DNA of 64,000 nt from an uncultured Alistipes sp. (GCA_944323075.1 CALURC010000005.1:62001-126000), one strand, 5' to 3'; counted from the stretch's first letter, positions 46,170 to 55,913 are shown. Notes: generated by a model not told the origin, from the letters alone. Program-made: numbers and translations.

Positions 46170-47438
46170 ATGCTGACAATTAAACAGATACGAGAAAATA
46201 AGGCGTTTACTCTGGAGCGTTTGGCTGTAAAAGGAGTCGATGCCAAAGAGACCGTCGATCGGATTGAGGCACTGGATGACGAGCGGAAATCGCTTCAGGG
46301 AGAGTTGGATGCCTGTCTCGCTCAGCAAAATGCTATTGCCAAAGAGGTGGGCCTGTTGTTTAAACAGGGAAAAAAGGAAGAGGCTGAGGCAGCTAAACAA
46401 AAAACGGCTGAACTGAAAGAGCAATCCAAAGGGTTGGAAGAACAGTTTCGCAAAGTGGAGGCAGATTTGAATGCGCTGATCGTGACTTTGCCGAATTTCC
46501 CGAACAAGGATGTGCCTCATGGATTAACGGCAGCTGATAATGTGGTCGTTCGTACCGGTGGTCCTATGCCCAATTTGCCGGAGGGCGCGCTGCCTCACTG
46601 GGAGCTGGCTAAAAAATATGATTTGATCGATTTCGAACTGGGCGTGAAGTTGACCGGAGCAGGTTTCCCTGTATACAAGGGAAAGGGAGCAGCATTGCAG
46701 CGTGCGCTGATTACGTTCTTCCTCGACTGTAACACGGAGGCAGGTTATACCGAGATGATGCCGCCGTTGATGGTGAACGAGGCGTCAGGTTTCGGAACCG
46801 GACAGCTTCCCGATAAGGAGGGGCAGATGTACCATGTAAATCTCGATAATTTCTATCTGATTCCGACAGCTGAGGTTCCGGTGACGAATATCTATCGGGA
46901 TGTGATATTGAACGAGTCCGATTTTCCGATTAAAATGACCGCCTATACGCCGTGTTTCCGTCGCGAGGCAGGATCGTATGGTAAGGATGTGCGCGGATTA
47001 AACCGTTTACATCAGTTCGATAAGGTTGAGATTGTACAGATTGCCCATCCTGATCACTCGTATGAAGCATTGGATGGAATGATTGCCCATGTGGAGAGTA
47101 TCGTCAAGAAATTGGAATTGCCCTATCGTATCTTGCGGCTTTGCGGAGGCGATATGAGCTTTACTTCGGCCATTACTTACGATTTCGAGGTTTACTCTGC
47201 AGCTCAAGGTCGTTGGTTGGAGGTTTCGTCCGTATCGAATTTCGAATCGTTCCAAGCCAACCGGTTGAAGTTGCGTTACCGCGATGCACATAAGAAGACT
47301 CAGTTGGCTCATACCTTGAACGGTAGCTCTTTGGCATTACCGCGTATTGTTGCCGCACTGTTGGAGAATAACCAGACTCCGGAGGGAATCCGGATTCCTG
47401 CGGCGTTGGTTCCTTATACACGTTTCGATAAGATATAA
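46170..47438 (+). CDS. serS: Seryl-tRNA synthetase
   Basis: Class II synthetase that charges tRNA-Ser and tRNA-Sec. 422 residues: an N-terminal coiled-coil arm (about 30-105, EALDDERKSLQGELDACL), then TAEVPVTN, motif 2 CFRREAGSYGKDVRGLNRLHQFDKVE and motif 3 LNGSSLALPRIVAALLENNQ. The start ATG at 46170 gives the normal MLTIKQIRENK. Single gene. Confidence 0.96.
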   Translation: MLTIKQIRENKAFTLERLAVKGVDAKETVDRIEALDDERKSLQGELDACLAQQNAIAKEVGLLFKQGKKEEAEAAKQKTAELKEQSKGLEEQFRKVEADLNALIVTLPNFPNKDVPHGLTAADNVVVRTGGPMPNLPEGALPHWELAKKYDLIDFELGVKLTGAGFPVYKGKGAALQRALITFFLDCNTEAGYTEMMPPLMVNEASGFGTGQLPDKEGQMYHVNLDNFYLIPTAEVPVTNIYRDVILNESDFPIKMTAYTPCFRREAGSYGKDVRGLNRLHQFDKVEIVQIAHPDHSYEALDGMIAHVESIVKKLELPYRILRLCGGDMSFTSAITYDFEVYSAAQGRWLEVSSVSNFESFQANRLKLRYRDAHKKTQLAHTLNGSSLALPRIVAALLENNQTPEGIRIPAALVPYTRFDKI

Positions 47439-47747
47439 TCGACGAAGGAAAAACGGTCGGATGAAAAATTTCTTTAAATAATTATTTGGGAAAGCGAGAG
47501 GGGTGATTCTTACATGAATCACCCCTCTCGCTTTGTGGGTGTAGAAATTATTTTTGCTTTATAAGAGGACCTGTGGCAAGAGCCTTTATAGAGGTCTCAT
47601 GCGAAAACCTTATGGGATGTTACTAATCATTTTAGAAGGAGATACGTAAATTTCGTTTCGACGGATTAGACAATTTGTTTTTCCCGGTCGAAGACTGAAG
47701 ATAGGAATACGGTTTAGATCTCTTATCTCTGAAAAGTATACTCCCGA
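47439..47747. other. Spacer between convergent serS and cinA
   Basis: Apart from the long hairpin at 47491-47534 I see no gene, promoter or RNA signature here. Confidence 0.4.
47491..47534 (+). terminator. Long perfect hairpin after serS
   Basis: A 19-base perfect stem (47491-47509 with 47516-47534) and six-base loop. It sits 52 bases after the serS stop but is not followed by a T run on either strand, so it may be a non-canonical terminator or a 3' stabilising element. Confidence 0.5.
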
Positions 47748-49019
47748 TTAGTATTTGATGGTCCAGAGCCCGTCGTCGGGTGCTCCGCATAAGCGCAACC
47801 GCAGCAGGTTGATCGCATGCGACGAGGCACGTTCGATGTTCTGGCTGCGCAGGGATTCGAACTGCATTTTGTGTGAAACGGTTCCTTGTGGTCCCGAAAC
47901 GGCCATCCAAACGGTGCCGACCGGTTTTTCGGGCGTACCGCCCCCGGGGCCTGCGATTCCCGTAGTCGAGATGCCGTAAGTGGCTCCGGTCGCTTTGCGA
48001 ACCCCTTCGGCCATCTGTTCGGCAACCGTTTGACTGACGGCTCCCTCTCGGGCAAGGGCTTCCGGATCGACTCCCAACAGGGCACATTTTACATCGTTCG
48101 AATAAGCGACTACTCCGCCCATAAAGTACTCAGAAGCTCCGGCTTGGAGTGTGAAACGGTGGGCGATATTGCCTCCGGTGCACGACTCGGCAACGGCGAC
48201 GCTTTCGCCGTTTCGACGGAGTAATTCACCTACGGCACTTTCGAGTGTGGCATCACCATAGCCGATGATCCGGTAGGGGATAACCCGATCCAACAGGGCA
48301 AACTGACGGTCGATCTCCGCAGCGGCTTTTTCGCGGTCGACGTCGTATGCCGACAGCCGCAGACGGATGTTATTGGCATTCGGCAGGTAGGCCAGATGCA
48401 GGTAGTCGGGCAGGGCGTTTTCCCAATCGGCAATCGTCGCAGCCAGAATTGATTCGGCCAATCCGAACGTAATGGCCGTTTTGTGGACAATCGCACGGAA
48501 CTGAAAGTGCTCGTAAAGTCTGGGAAGGACCTGTTCTTCGACCAGCGTTTTCATTTCGAACGGAACGCCGGGCATCGAAACGAGGACCTTGCCGTCTCGA
48601 TCGAACCACATGCCCGGAGCCGTGCCGCAACGGTTGGGTAGTACGGTGCAACCCTCCGGAACGTCGGCCTGTCCCTGATTCAACTCGTTGAAATCGATGT
48701 GCCGCTGGGCGGTCATCCGTTTTACCTGTTCGAAAACCTCCTCGTTGCGGACCAGACGCATGCCGAACATTCGGGCGAGCGTATGTTTGGTAATATCGTC
48801 CTTTGTCGGGCCGAGCCCACCGGTACAGAGCACGATGTCGGCGCGGCTCAAGGCTTCGTTTACCGCTTGGGTGATGTGTTCGGCTGAGTCCGATATCGAG
48901 GTTATCTGGTGGATGCGGATTCCGGCGGCGTTCAGCTTCTCGCCTAACCACGCCGAATTGGTGTCGACGATTTGTCCGATCAGTATCTCATCGCCGATCG
49001 TGATGATTTCTGCTAACAT
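47748..49019 (-). CDS. cinA: CinA-like competence/damage protein, nicotinamide-nucleotide amidase
   Basis: A 423-residue two-domain protein. The N-terminal MoCF-like domain (1-170, IITIGDEILIGQIVDTNSAW) is of the ADP-ribose pyrophosphatase type. The C-terminal domain (about 260-415; VAVAESCTGG with catalytic Ser, STTGIAGPGGGTPEKPVG) deamidates NMN in NAD recycling. The frame opens 20 codons upstream, but that start is inside the neighbour's terminator; the ATG at 49019 is used. Confidence 0.93.
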   Translation of the reverse strand: MLAEIITIGDEILIGQIVDTNSAWLGEKLNAAGIRIHQITSISDSAEHITQAVNEALSRADIVLCTGGLGPTKDDITKHTLARMFGMRLVRNEEVFEQVKRMTAQRHIDFNELNQGQADVPEGCTVLPNRCGTAPGMWFDRDGKVLVSMPGVPFEMKTLVEEQVLPRLYEHFQFRAIVHKTAITFGLAESILAATIADWENALPDYLHLAYLPNANNIRLRLSAYDVDREKAAAEIDRQFALLDRVIPYRIIGYGDATLESAVGELLRRNGESVAVAESCTGGNIAHRFTLQAGASEYFMGGVVAYSNDVKCALLGVDPEALAREGAVSQTVAEQMAEGVRKATGATYGISTTGIAGPGGGTPEKPVGTVWMAVSGPQGTVSHKMQFESLRSQNIERASSHAINLLRLRLCGAPDDGLWTIKY

Positions 49020-49058
49020 GGTTGATCGTTTTTCTGTGTGTGATTCGAATAAAATGTA

Positions 49059-49092
49059 GGGGTGTCCTCGCCGAATCATGCGAAAACACCCC
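49059..49092 (-). terminator. Terminator of the copy C lipoprotein gene
   Basis: Thirteen-base stem (ggggtgttttcgc / gcgaggacacccc on the minus strand, two G-U pairs). Only a weak T-rich tail follows. Confidence 0.6.
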
Positions 49093-49100
49093 CAAAGATA
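49093..49100 (-). promoter_or_regulatory. Candidate -7 box of cinA
   Basis: TATCTTTG on the minus strand, directly before the hairpin at 49059-49092. Transcription from it would begin inside that hairpin. Confidence 0.4.
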
Positions 49101-49126
49101 GTGGCTTCTGGCCGATTTTATTCTCT

Positions 49127-50356
49127 CTATTCGGGTAATGGTTCCAATTCCGTCGATTTTTCCGTCGGATTACCCTCTTTATCGTACAGCGTGTGTAGGA
49201 AGGTCACTTCGTAGTTGCCCGCTCCTCCGCGTTCGATGGTGCTCGGACGATCCAATACGCTGGAGAAGGTCCAGACGGAGGATTCGCTGATCAGACAGGG
49301 ATAGCCGTACTTACCGTCGATAACCAGCTCAAGTCGTTTGCCCTCCTGTATGTCTAAATTGCCTTCCTGCAGGTCTAAATAGATGTAGGTTTTGTTCCGA
49401 TTGTAGAAAACGCTGTCGGCAGGTCCGAAATATGTGCCGTTGAACGAGGCCCATTTCCACTGCGGGTACTCGATATGTTGTATCTCTGGAAGAGGATTGG
49501 CGGTGGCAGAGCGCCATCGGGTGGAGGTCAACGTACATACCCTTTGGGTATCGGAATCGAGCCGGTATCGTAGTGAGATGATTTTCGATGAGGGTATTTT
49601 GAGTTCGGCTTCGATACGGGTGGTTTGGTCGTTGAATGTCAGTGTGGAGTCATCGCATTGGGCACGTGGGCCGAGCGGATCAGGCGTTTCGAAAAGATAT
49701 CGGTTGAATGCGAAACTTTTGGGCACATTCATGAGATCCTCGACAGCTACCAATTTCCCCTTTTCGAAAGTCAGTTTGTGGATGGGCAGTACGTACCAGT
49801 ACTCATCGTTGAGTTCCACTGCATGGTTTGGAGTCTGGCAGGATTGCTGTCTCGCATAGAATGTTCCGTTGACCCACGTTGCAGCCGTAAGGACTTTGTC
49901 GGGTGTACCGAAAGAGGAGCCCACTCCGCGTGTCCGTGTATATTGGGGTACTCGTGGATGATCGAACTTTGTTCCGGTCATGGTCTCTATCCGCGACCAG
50001 TCGTTTACGGTGTCTGTCGGAACGACGCCATATCGGTCGATCGTACAGAGGTAGAGCGTACCGTCTATGATTTCCCAGTAGGCGCGGTATGGTTTGTCAA
50101 ATTTTTGATGCAGCAGCATGACGTCATACGTTTGGTCCGGATTGTCGAGAACCGTTTTGTAGTTCGGAAAAGAGCACAGAAAAGAGCGATCGAGATAATA
50201 GGGTATCGTATCGCCCCAATAGAGCATATCGCTCGTGCCGGCCAGTCCGAATTCCATTGTTTGCAGGTCGTTTGGTTTTTTAGTGGTGGAGTTGCAACTC
50301 CATGCTAACGCTCCGCTCGTCATCAGGAGCAGGATCATTAGAAGTCTTTTGTTCAT
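49127..50356 (-). CDS. Putative lipoprotein, three-member family, copy C (long form)
   Basis: A 409-residue exported protein (signal to SGALAWSC, Cys21; Trp at -2 is unusual for a lipobox). Residues 41-60 (TSDMLYWGDTIPYYLDRSFL), then YRAYWEIIDGTLYLCTI, TAATWVNGTFYARQ and IHKLTFEKGKLVAVE line up in order with copies A and B at 17-18 kb. Beyond residue about 215 it has a further ~190 residues that the short copies lack, beta-rich and ending in a Glu-rich tail. Function unknown. Single gene between cinA and another lipoprotein. Confidence 0.72.
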   Translation of the reverse strand: MNKRLLMILLLMTSGALAWSCNSTTKKPNDLQTMEFGLAGTSDMLYWGDTIPYYLDRSFLCSFPNYKTVLDNPDQTYDVMLLHQKFDKPYRAYWEIIDGTLYLCTIDRYGVVPTDTVNDWSRIETMTGTKFDHPRVPQYTRTRGVGSSFGTPDKVLTAATWVNGTFYARQQSCQTPNHAVELNDEYWYVLPIHKLTFEKGKLVAVEDLMNVPKSFAFNRYLFETPDPLGPRAQCDDSTLTFNDQTTRIEAELKIPSSKIISLRYRLDSDTQRVCTLTSTRWRSATANPLPEIQHIEYPQWKWASFNGTYFGPADSVFYNRNKTYIYLDLQEGNLDIQEGKRLELVIDGKYGYPCLISESSVWTFSSVLDRPSTIERGGAGNYEVTFLHTLYDKEGNPTEKSTELEPLPE

Positions 50357-50462
50357 GGCAGTGTATTTTATTGTTTGTCAGTAGTCTTTGGGGTAACTAT
50401 ACTTATAACTATTATTTATAGTTGATGTCCGCAATGTAATAAATTAAAATGTAAATTGGAAT

Positions 50463-50503
50463 AAAAAAAATACGGTTTTTGCACTTATGGCAAAAACCGT
50501 ATT
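50463..50503 (-). terminator. Terminator of the unknown lipoprotein gene
   Basis: Fourteen-base perfect stem (aatacggtttttgc / gcaaaaaccgtatt) followed on the minus strand by eight T. Confidence 0.85.
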
Positions 50504-50536
50504 AAGAAGGAATGTATGGTGTTTCTTGATATGTAC

Positions 50537-51541
50537 CTAATAAGTAGGTTGTGGACCTTTGATCTCTTCGATTAGCCACTTTAACATGCCCAAATAGGAG
50601 TGTGGATCCGATTCGGGACCGACGGGGCGTTTGGATCCGTGGGCATGAGGGAAAGCGTTCAAATAGAAGTGCATGTTGGGATGGTGTTTGGGAAGCCCTG
50701 CATCCCAGAAACGGTACAACCAGTCACGTTCGATAAAATCGGTGTACTCCTCAAACTCCTTGTAGACGAAAGGTCCGTAGTAGAAAATGTATTCCAGTCC
50801 CTGATCCAAAGTCCACTTGGCTCCTTTCGCCAATTCGTCGGGCCGGGTCCATCCGGTTTCGAAAGGCCAGTGGCGGTTGAATTGATGTGATTCGTAGGCG
50901 ACGCCATCCATCGACTTGATGATCTTGGCGGCTTCCGGATTCTCCATGAAGAATGAGGCGTGAGTAACCAGTTGGATCAATTTGTAATTGTCGTGCTTGA
51001 CCAGACCCTGCTGGTGAGCGGTACGGAACAGTTCTCGGTAATCGTCCACATCCCGTTGATACAGGATACGGCTGTCCTCCTTGAATGGCCCCCATTTCCC
51101 TTTTCCTATCAATTCGGCTTCACGACAGATTAAAATGTGTTCTACCTCCATGCCTCCTTGTTCCTTGTTGCGGATCAATTCGATCAAAGGATTTGTCTGG
51201 GGATTCGTATCGATCCAATCGCGATCAAATGGTAAATAGTGTTCGAAAAAACATTTGTTGGTGGCAAATGCTCCTTTGTAGTCCATTACCACGTCTGTAT
51301 ATTTGGCCGTAAAGTCGTCTGGATGGAGTAGGGAGTCGTAATAACCGATTCCGGATAACCAATCGGCTTTTGATTCTTCGGCAGAACGAGGCAATGGTCG
51401 GATTCCGACATAGCCTGATGTCCGTCCGGACAACGTGTCTTCTCCTTCAGTATTATTGCCTTTACGCTCTGTATTGCATCCGAAAATCGTGAATAAAGAA
51501 AAAAGAAACAGAATGGATGTAAAACGAAAAGAGCGATCCAT
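50537..51541 (-). CDS. Lipoprotein of unknown function
   Basis: A 334-residue exported protein with a lipobox (LFTIFGC, Cys22). No family recognised. Aromatic- and acid-rich motifs (HILICREAELIGKGKWGPF, YESHQFNRHWPFETGW, YIFYYGPFVYKEFEEYT, FWDAGLPKHHPNMHFYLNAFPHAHG) spaced through the protein suggest a barrel-type, possibly carbohydrate-active, fold, but this is a guess. It lies 12 bases downstream of pyrD, so it is the last gene of a plsY-pyrD operon. Confidence 0.65.
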   Translation of the reverse strand: MDRSFRFTSILFLFSLFTIFGCNTERKGNNTEGEDTLSGRTSGYVGIRPLPRSAEESKADWLSGIGYYDSLLHPDDFTAKYTDVVMDYKGAFATNKCFFEHYLPFDRDWIDTNPQTNPLIELIRNKEQGGMEVEHILICREAELIGKGKWGPFKEDSRILYQRDVDDYRELFRTAHQQGLVKHDNYKLIQLVTHASFFMENPEAAKIIKSMDGVAYESHQFNRHWPFETGWTRPDELAKGAKWTLDQGLEYIFYYGPFVYKEFEEYTDFIERDWLYRFWDAGLPKHHPNMHFYLNAFPHAHGSKRPVGPESDPHSYLGMLKWLIEEIKGPQPTY

Positions 51542-51553
51542 AAATTTATGGTT

Positions 51554-52615
51554 TTAGTTAGTAGTAGTTGCTGTTTTGCTTTCAGCCTCTTTGCGAAGTC
51601 TTTTACAGATCCGTTTGACAAATGCCGGTCCATTATAAATGAATCCAGTGTAGACCTGGATTAGACTGGCTCCGGCCTGTAACATGGCTAAAGCATCCTC
51701 TTCGGTCATGATACCGCCGACTCCGATAATTGGGAAACGTCCTTCGGTTTTTTTGTGGATGTAACGGACTACTTCGATCGATCGTTTTGTTAGAGGAGCT
51801 CCGCTGAGGCCTCCTTTACCTATCGATGCGATAGTCTCGGGATCGGTTTGCAGTCCATCCCTATGTGTCGTTGTGTTTGTCGCGACGATACCGTCTAGTC
51901 CGCTCTCGATTAATACGGCGATCATGTCATCTATTTGCTGAGTACTCAAGTCTGGCGAGATCTTTAGCAAGATCGGGCGGTATTGGTTTTGTCCTCTTCG
52001 GAATTCGATTAACCCCCTAAGTATCTCTTTTAGGTTGTCTTTGTCTTGGAGGCAAGTCAGGTTGGCGACATTCGGACAGCTCACATTGATGACAAAATAG
52101 TCGACATATTCGTAAAGGGCGCGGAACAGCCGTAGATAATCGGCCGGGGCCGATTCATTGGGTGTAAGGGTATTTTTCCCCAAATTGCCTCCGATAATCT
52201 GATGTGGTTTGCGGTAACGCAGATTGCGGACGGCATTTTCCATTCCGTGATTATTGAATCCCATGCGATTGATGAGGGCAAGGTCTTGTGGTAGACGAAA
52301 CAGGCGGGGACGCGGATTACCTGGTTGAGGTTTGGGTGTGACGGTTCCTATTTCCGTGAATCCGAATCCTAAAGAGGACAGTTCTTTGTAGACCTCCGCA
52401 TCTTTATCAAATCCAGCTGCAATGCCGATCGGATTTCGGAATTTGATTCCAAATACTTCACGTTCCAGCGAAGGATGACGTACTGAAAACATCCACCTTA
52501 ATAGATAACGGGCTCCCGGAATGTAGTGAATTGTCCGTAAGGCAACAATTACTATCCGATGGATTGTTTCCGGTGACAGCTGAAAGAAAATAGGGCGAAT
52601 AATCTGTTTATACAT
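51554..52615 (-). CDS. pyrD: Dihydroorotate dehydrogenase (class 2 architecture)
   Basis: Oxidises dihydroorotate to orotate and passes electrons to the quinone pool, on the inner face of the membrane. 353 residues with the class 2 N-terminal membrane-association helices (MYKQIIRPIFFQLSPETIHR), then NPIGIAAGFDKDAEVY, GFGFTEIGTVTPKPQPGN and the C-terminal GVGGIMTEEDALAMLQAGASLIQVYTG. The catalytic-base position reads NVSCPN with Cys180, where E. coli PyrD has Ser. A TTG nine codons upstream is less likely than this ATG. It follows plsY by 52 bases. Confidence 0.93.
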   Translation of the reverse strand: MYKQIIRPIFFQLSPETIHRIVIVALRTIHYIPGARYLLRWMFSVRHPSLEREVFGIKFRNPIGIAAGFDKDAEVYKELSSLGFGFTEIGTVTPKPQPGNPRPRLFRLPQDLALINRMGFNNHGMENAVRNLRYRKPHQIIGGNLGKNTLTPNESAPADYLRLFRALYEYVDYFVINVSCPNVANLTCLQDKDNLKEILRGLIEFRRGQNQYRPILLKISPDLSTQQIDDMIAVLIESGLDGIVATNTTTHRDGLQTDPETIASIGKGGLSGAPLTKRSIEVVRYIHKKTEGRFPIIGVGGIMTEEDALAMLQAGASLIQVYTGFIYNGPAFVKRICKRLRKEAESKTATTTN

Positions 52616-52667
52616 TTTTATCGGGTAATAGAGCCGTTTCAAAAATAATAAAATTTATTATTATTTT

Positions 52668-53327
52668 TTATTGAGGCTGTTTGTTTTTGTTTCCTCGTAG
52701 ATAAATTTTCGATTCGGTGTGGTCGATTAGTCGTCGAATGTTTTTGCGGTGGGTGTAAAGCAGCAGCAGGGCGATCAGACAGCTGAAAATGATCAGAGAA
52801 AGAGAGCGTTCTCCGAAGAGTCCGATTACGAAAATAGGAAAAGCGATACCGGCACTCATCGATCCCGCAGAGACATAGTGTGTCGAAACGAACACAATAA
52901 TGAATACGACCAGACAAAGCAGTACGGCTGCTGGATAAACACCCAATACGGCACCAGTCAATGTCGCTACCCCCTTACCTCCCTTGAAATTAGCGAAGAT
53001 AGGGAGAATGTGTCCGATTACAGCGGCAGCTACCAATGCTATTTTTAAGTTGAATAGTGCATCATTGCCGAACTGAGCAATGTATGCCGGATCGTCATAC
53101 CGGGTTAAATGGGAGAGAGTTACTGCGACAAATCCTTTTAATATATCGATGCCAAAGACGGGTAAAGCGGCACGAGGGCCTAATACCCGAAGTGTATTGG
53201 TAGCTCCTGCATTATGGCTTCCATGTTCTCGGACATCGATGCCATAGAATTTTCGCCCGATCCATACGGCGCTTGGAATGGATCCTAAAAGGTAGGCGAT
53301 AACAATAAGTAACAGATTCAATAACAT
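52668..53327 (-). CDS. plsY: Glycerol-3-phosphate acyltransferase PlsY
   Basis: A 219-residue inner-membrane acyltransferase that uses acyl phosphate to acylate glycerol 3-phosphate, the first step of phospholipid synthesis. Membrane helices alternate with the three conserved loops: GSIPSAVWIGRKFYGIDVR, GSHNAGATNTLRVLG and FKGGKGVAT. First gene of the plsY-pyrD-lipoprotein run. Confidence 0.95.
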   Translation of the reverse strand: MLLNLLLIVIAYLLGSIPSAVWIGRKFYGIDVREHGSHNAGATNTLRVLGPRAALPVFGIDILKGFVAVTLSHLTRYDDPAYIAQFGNDALFNLKIALVAAAVIGHILPIFANFKGGKGVATLTGAVLGVYPAAVLLCLVVFIIVFVSTHYVSAGSMSAGIAFPIFVIGLFGERSLSLIIFSCLIALLLLYTHRKNIRRLIDHTESKIYLRGNKNKQPQ

Positions 53328-53415
53328 GTGTATTCCATTAAAATGCGTGAATCGGGCGGGAGTATATATCGTTGCGTTGTGCAGATGTTCAATGGAACTC
53401 CCTCGGACTGTCCTG

Positions 53416-53423
53416 CAAAGGTA
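53416..53423 (-). promoter_or_regulatory. -7 box of plsY-pyrD
   Basis: TACCTTTG on the minus strand, 89 bases before the plsY start. Confidence 0.5.
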
Positions 53424-53492
53424 CGTTTTAATTCTCTATTTTTCAATTTTGTGATAAGAATAGAGGTGAAACGAGGTTGAGGAGACGTCGTG

Positions 53493-53523
53493 TTTGTCCT
53501 TTCTGCTTTAGTTGTTATCTTTG
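53493..53523 (+). promoter_or_regulatory. Promoter of miaB
   Basis: TTTG at 53493-53496, a 19-base spacer and TATCTTTG at 53516-53523. Confidence 0.7.
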
Positions 53524-53650
53524 TAGGCGAAACACGTTGCCGTTTTGAAAAGATATGGCGGTAAACGGAAATCTATGGTAAGTGTTTCGGTTCGAGCGAA
53601 TAGGAAGAACGGTTCGCGACATTGGATCGGACGAAAAGTGTAAAAGCAGA

Positions 53651-55018
53651 ATGGAATTCGATACGAAAAATTTGAAATCTATGCGTCCGTTAACGGGAGA
53701 GGGACGGAAACTTTATATTGAGACATATGGCTGTCAGATGAATGTCAATGACAGTGAGGTAGTACTCTCTATCATGCAGGATGAGGGGTATCGTTATACT
53801 GAGCGGCTTGAGGAGGCTGATGTGATTCTGATCAACACCTGTTCCGTCCGGGACAATGCGGAGCAGCGAATCTTCGGTCGGTTGCGAGAGTTTAAACCCT
53901 ATAAGCAGAAAAAGGATTTGTTGATCGGAGTGATCGGGTGTATGGCCGAACGGCTTCGTGAACGGTTGATCGAGCAGGAACATTTGGTCGATATTGTGGC
54001 TGGCCCTGACGCGTATCGCGATCTGCCCCGGTTGGTGCGGCAAGCCGGAACGGGAGCCAAAGCCGTGAATGTATTGCTTTCACAAGAGGAGACTTATGCC
54101 GACATCTCGCCCGTACGGCTTGATAAGAATGGGGTGAGCGCGTTTATTTCGATCATGCGCGGTTGCAACAACATGTGTTCCTATTGTGTTGTGCCTTATA
54201 CACGAGGAGGGGAGCGCAGTCGCAATCCGCAGACTATTATGCAAGAGGCGAGAGAGCTGTTTGAGGCCGGATACCGCGAGGTAACGCTGCTCGGCCAGAA
54301 TGTCAATTCGTACCGTTGGGAAGAAGCGGGGGAAACGACTGATTTTGCAGCCTTATTGGCTGCCGTGGCCGAAATCGATCCATTGTTGCGTGTTCGTTTT
54401 TCGACATCGCATCCGAAAGACCTCAGCGATGAGGTTCTTTATACGATGGCAGCGCATCCGAATTTATGTCGGGCGATTCACCTGCCGGCTCAATCGGGAA
54501 GCACGCGAATGCTGGAGATCATGAACCGGAAGTATACTCGCGAGTGGTATCTTGATCGGATTGCAGCCATCCGGAGAATCTTGCCCGACTGTGCGATCTC
54601 GACCGATCTGATCGCCGGATTCTGTACGGAAACCGAAGAGGATCACCGAGAGACCTTGTCGTTGATGGAGGTGGTCGGATATGAGTTTGCATTCATGTTT
54701 AAATATTCCGAACGTCCGGGGACGAAGGCAGCACGTCATATGAAGGATGACGTTCCCGAAGAGATAAAGACGGCACGGTTGACGCAAATTATCGATTTAC
54801 AGAACCAGCTCTCGTTGCGGAACAACAACCGGGATGTAGGACGGGTTTTTGAGGTGTTGATTGAGGGAACTTCCAAAAGAAGTGCGGATCAGCTTTTCGG
54901 ACGTACGTCGCAGAACAAGGTGGTAGTATTCGATCGCAAGGAGCATCGTATCGGAGAGTATGCGACGGTAAGGATTACCGGGTGTACTTCTGCAACCCTG
55001 TTTGGCGAAGCGATTTAG
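53651..55018 (+). CDS. miaB: tRNA-2-methylthio-N6-dimethylallyladenosine synthase MiaB
   Basis: Radical-SAM methylthiotransferase that modifies i6A37 of tRNAs. 455 residues with the UPF0004 cysteines ([31 protein letters not shown]), the radical-[23 protein letters not shown] and a C-terminal TRAM domain ([14 protein letters not shown]). The frame opens 23 codons earlier, but the ATG at 53651 is the first methionine close to the family N-terminus. It has a good promoter. Confidence 0.95.
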   Translation: MEFDTKNLKSMRPLTGEGRKLYIETYGCQMNVNDSEVVLSIMQDEGYRYTERLEEADVILINTCSVRDNAEQRIFGRLREFKPYKQKKDLLIGVIGCMAERLRERLIEQEHLVDIVAGPDAYRDLPRLVRQAGTGAKAVNVLLSQEETYADISPVRLDKNGVSAFISIMRGCNNMCSYCVVPYTRGGERSRNPQTIMQEARELFEAGYREVTLLGQNVNSYRWEEAGETTDFAALLAAVAEIDPLLRVRFSTSHPKDLSDEVLYTMAAHPNLCRAIHLPAQSGSTRMLEIMNRKYTREWYLDRIAAIRRILPDCAISTDLIAGFCTETEEDHRETLSLMEVVGYEFAFMFKYSERPGTKAARHMKDDVPEEIKTARLTQIIDLQNQLSLRNNNRDVGRVFEVLIEGTSKRSADQLFGRTSQNKVVVFDRKEHRIGEYATVRITGCTSATLFGEAI

Positions 55019-55115
55019 ATTAGACAGGATTGTCTCCCTTTGAGGTGAATTATTGATTCATAATAGAGGAGAGGTGTCGGGATTGTTTTACACAATCACC
55101 GAGGTCGTTTTCCTG

Positions 55116-55913
55116 TTATTTTAAAATCAGTTGGATCGGATAGTGGTCTGAATAGTATTCCGTGAAAGGATCACGGATGGGATCGACCGTAACGATTTTT
55201 GTTTGCAAGTCAGCACTCAGATAGATATAATCGTATCGGATCCAGATCGGTTCTTCTTTTTCGGAGTAGAATCTTTGCGTCGGGTAGGTATGGGTAAAAT
55301 CCGGATATTTTGTTTTCAGCGCGTCGATGTATCCTTTATCCAAGAGCCTGCGGTGGATCGAATAGTCGATCTCTCCAGCATTCAGGTTGTTCCTGTGCGG
55401 ATTGTCCAGTGATTGTTCCAATATCCGGTTACGGTATCGGTTGTCGGTGTAGGCCGTTCGGTCTATTGGCGAGAACGAGTTGAAATCTCCCATTAAAATC
55501 CAATTTTCTTTTTCCGAAAAACGATTCTCTTTTTCGATGGTACTTAAGACATGAGAGAGCTCATCTTGCCGTTTCTTGTAAGAAAACGGGTCGAGATGGA
55601 GTACGACGATGCGGTATCCTGCAACTTCAGCGAACAGGCAGCCGTGTGTCAGTGGTTTCAGTATAATTTGAGGTCGTTCGATCGGGTATCGTGAAGTGAT
55701 GGCAACGGGGTAGCCTGTCTCTTTGGACAAGAGTGTGTAAGGATGCTCATAGGTCTGTGCCAATCGGTTGAGACTTGCCTGTGTGAACCGGTTGGCCTCC
55801 TGCAAAGCCAGAATGTCGGTGTTTTGGGCGAGAACCCACTCGATAAATTTTCGCTTGTCGGGCGAGGTGTCGGCTGCCATGCCTTCTAATATATTGTAGC
55901 TGATGATTTTCAT
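55116..55913 (-). CDS. Endonuclease/exonuclease/phosphatase family protein
   Basis: A 265-residue hydrolase of the EEP fold, cytosolic (no signal peptide). ISYNILEG, DILALQEANR, ILMGDFNS and SDHYPIQL are the four catalytic motifs. The family covers DNases, sphingomyelinases and phosphatases, so the substrate is unknown. It is a single gene with a -7 box 58 bases upstream. Confidence 0.88.
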   Translation of the reverse strand: MKIISYNILEGMAADTSPDKRKFIEWVLAQNTDILALQEANRFTQASLNRLAQTYEHPYTLLSKETGYPVAITSRYPIERPQIILKPLTHGCLFAEVAGYRIVVLHLDPFSYKKRQDELSHVLSTIEKENRFSEKENWILMGDFNSFSPIDRTAYTDNRYRNRILEQSLDNPHRNNLNAGEIDYSIHRRLLDKGYIDALKTKYPDFTHTYPTQRFYSEKEEPIWIRYDYIYLSADLQTKIVTVDPIRDPFTEYYSDHYPIQLILK

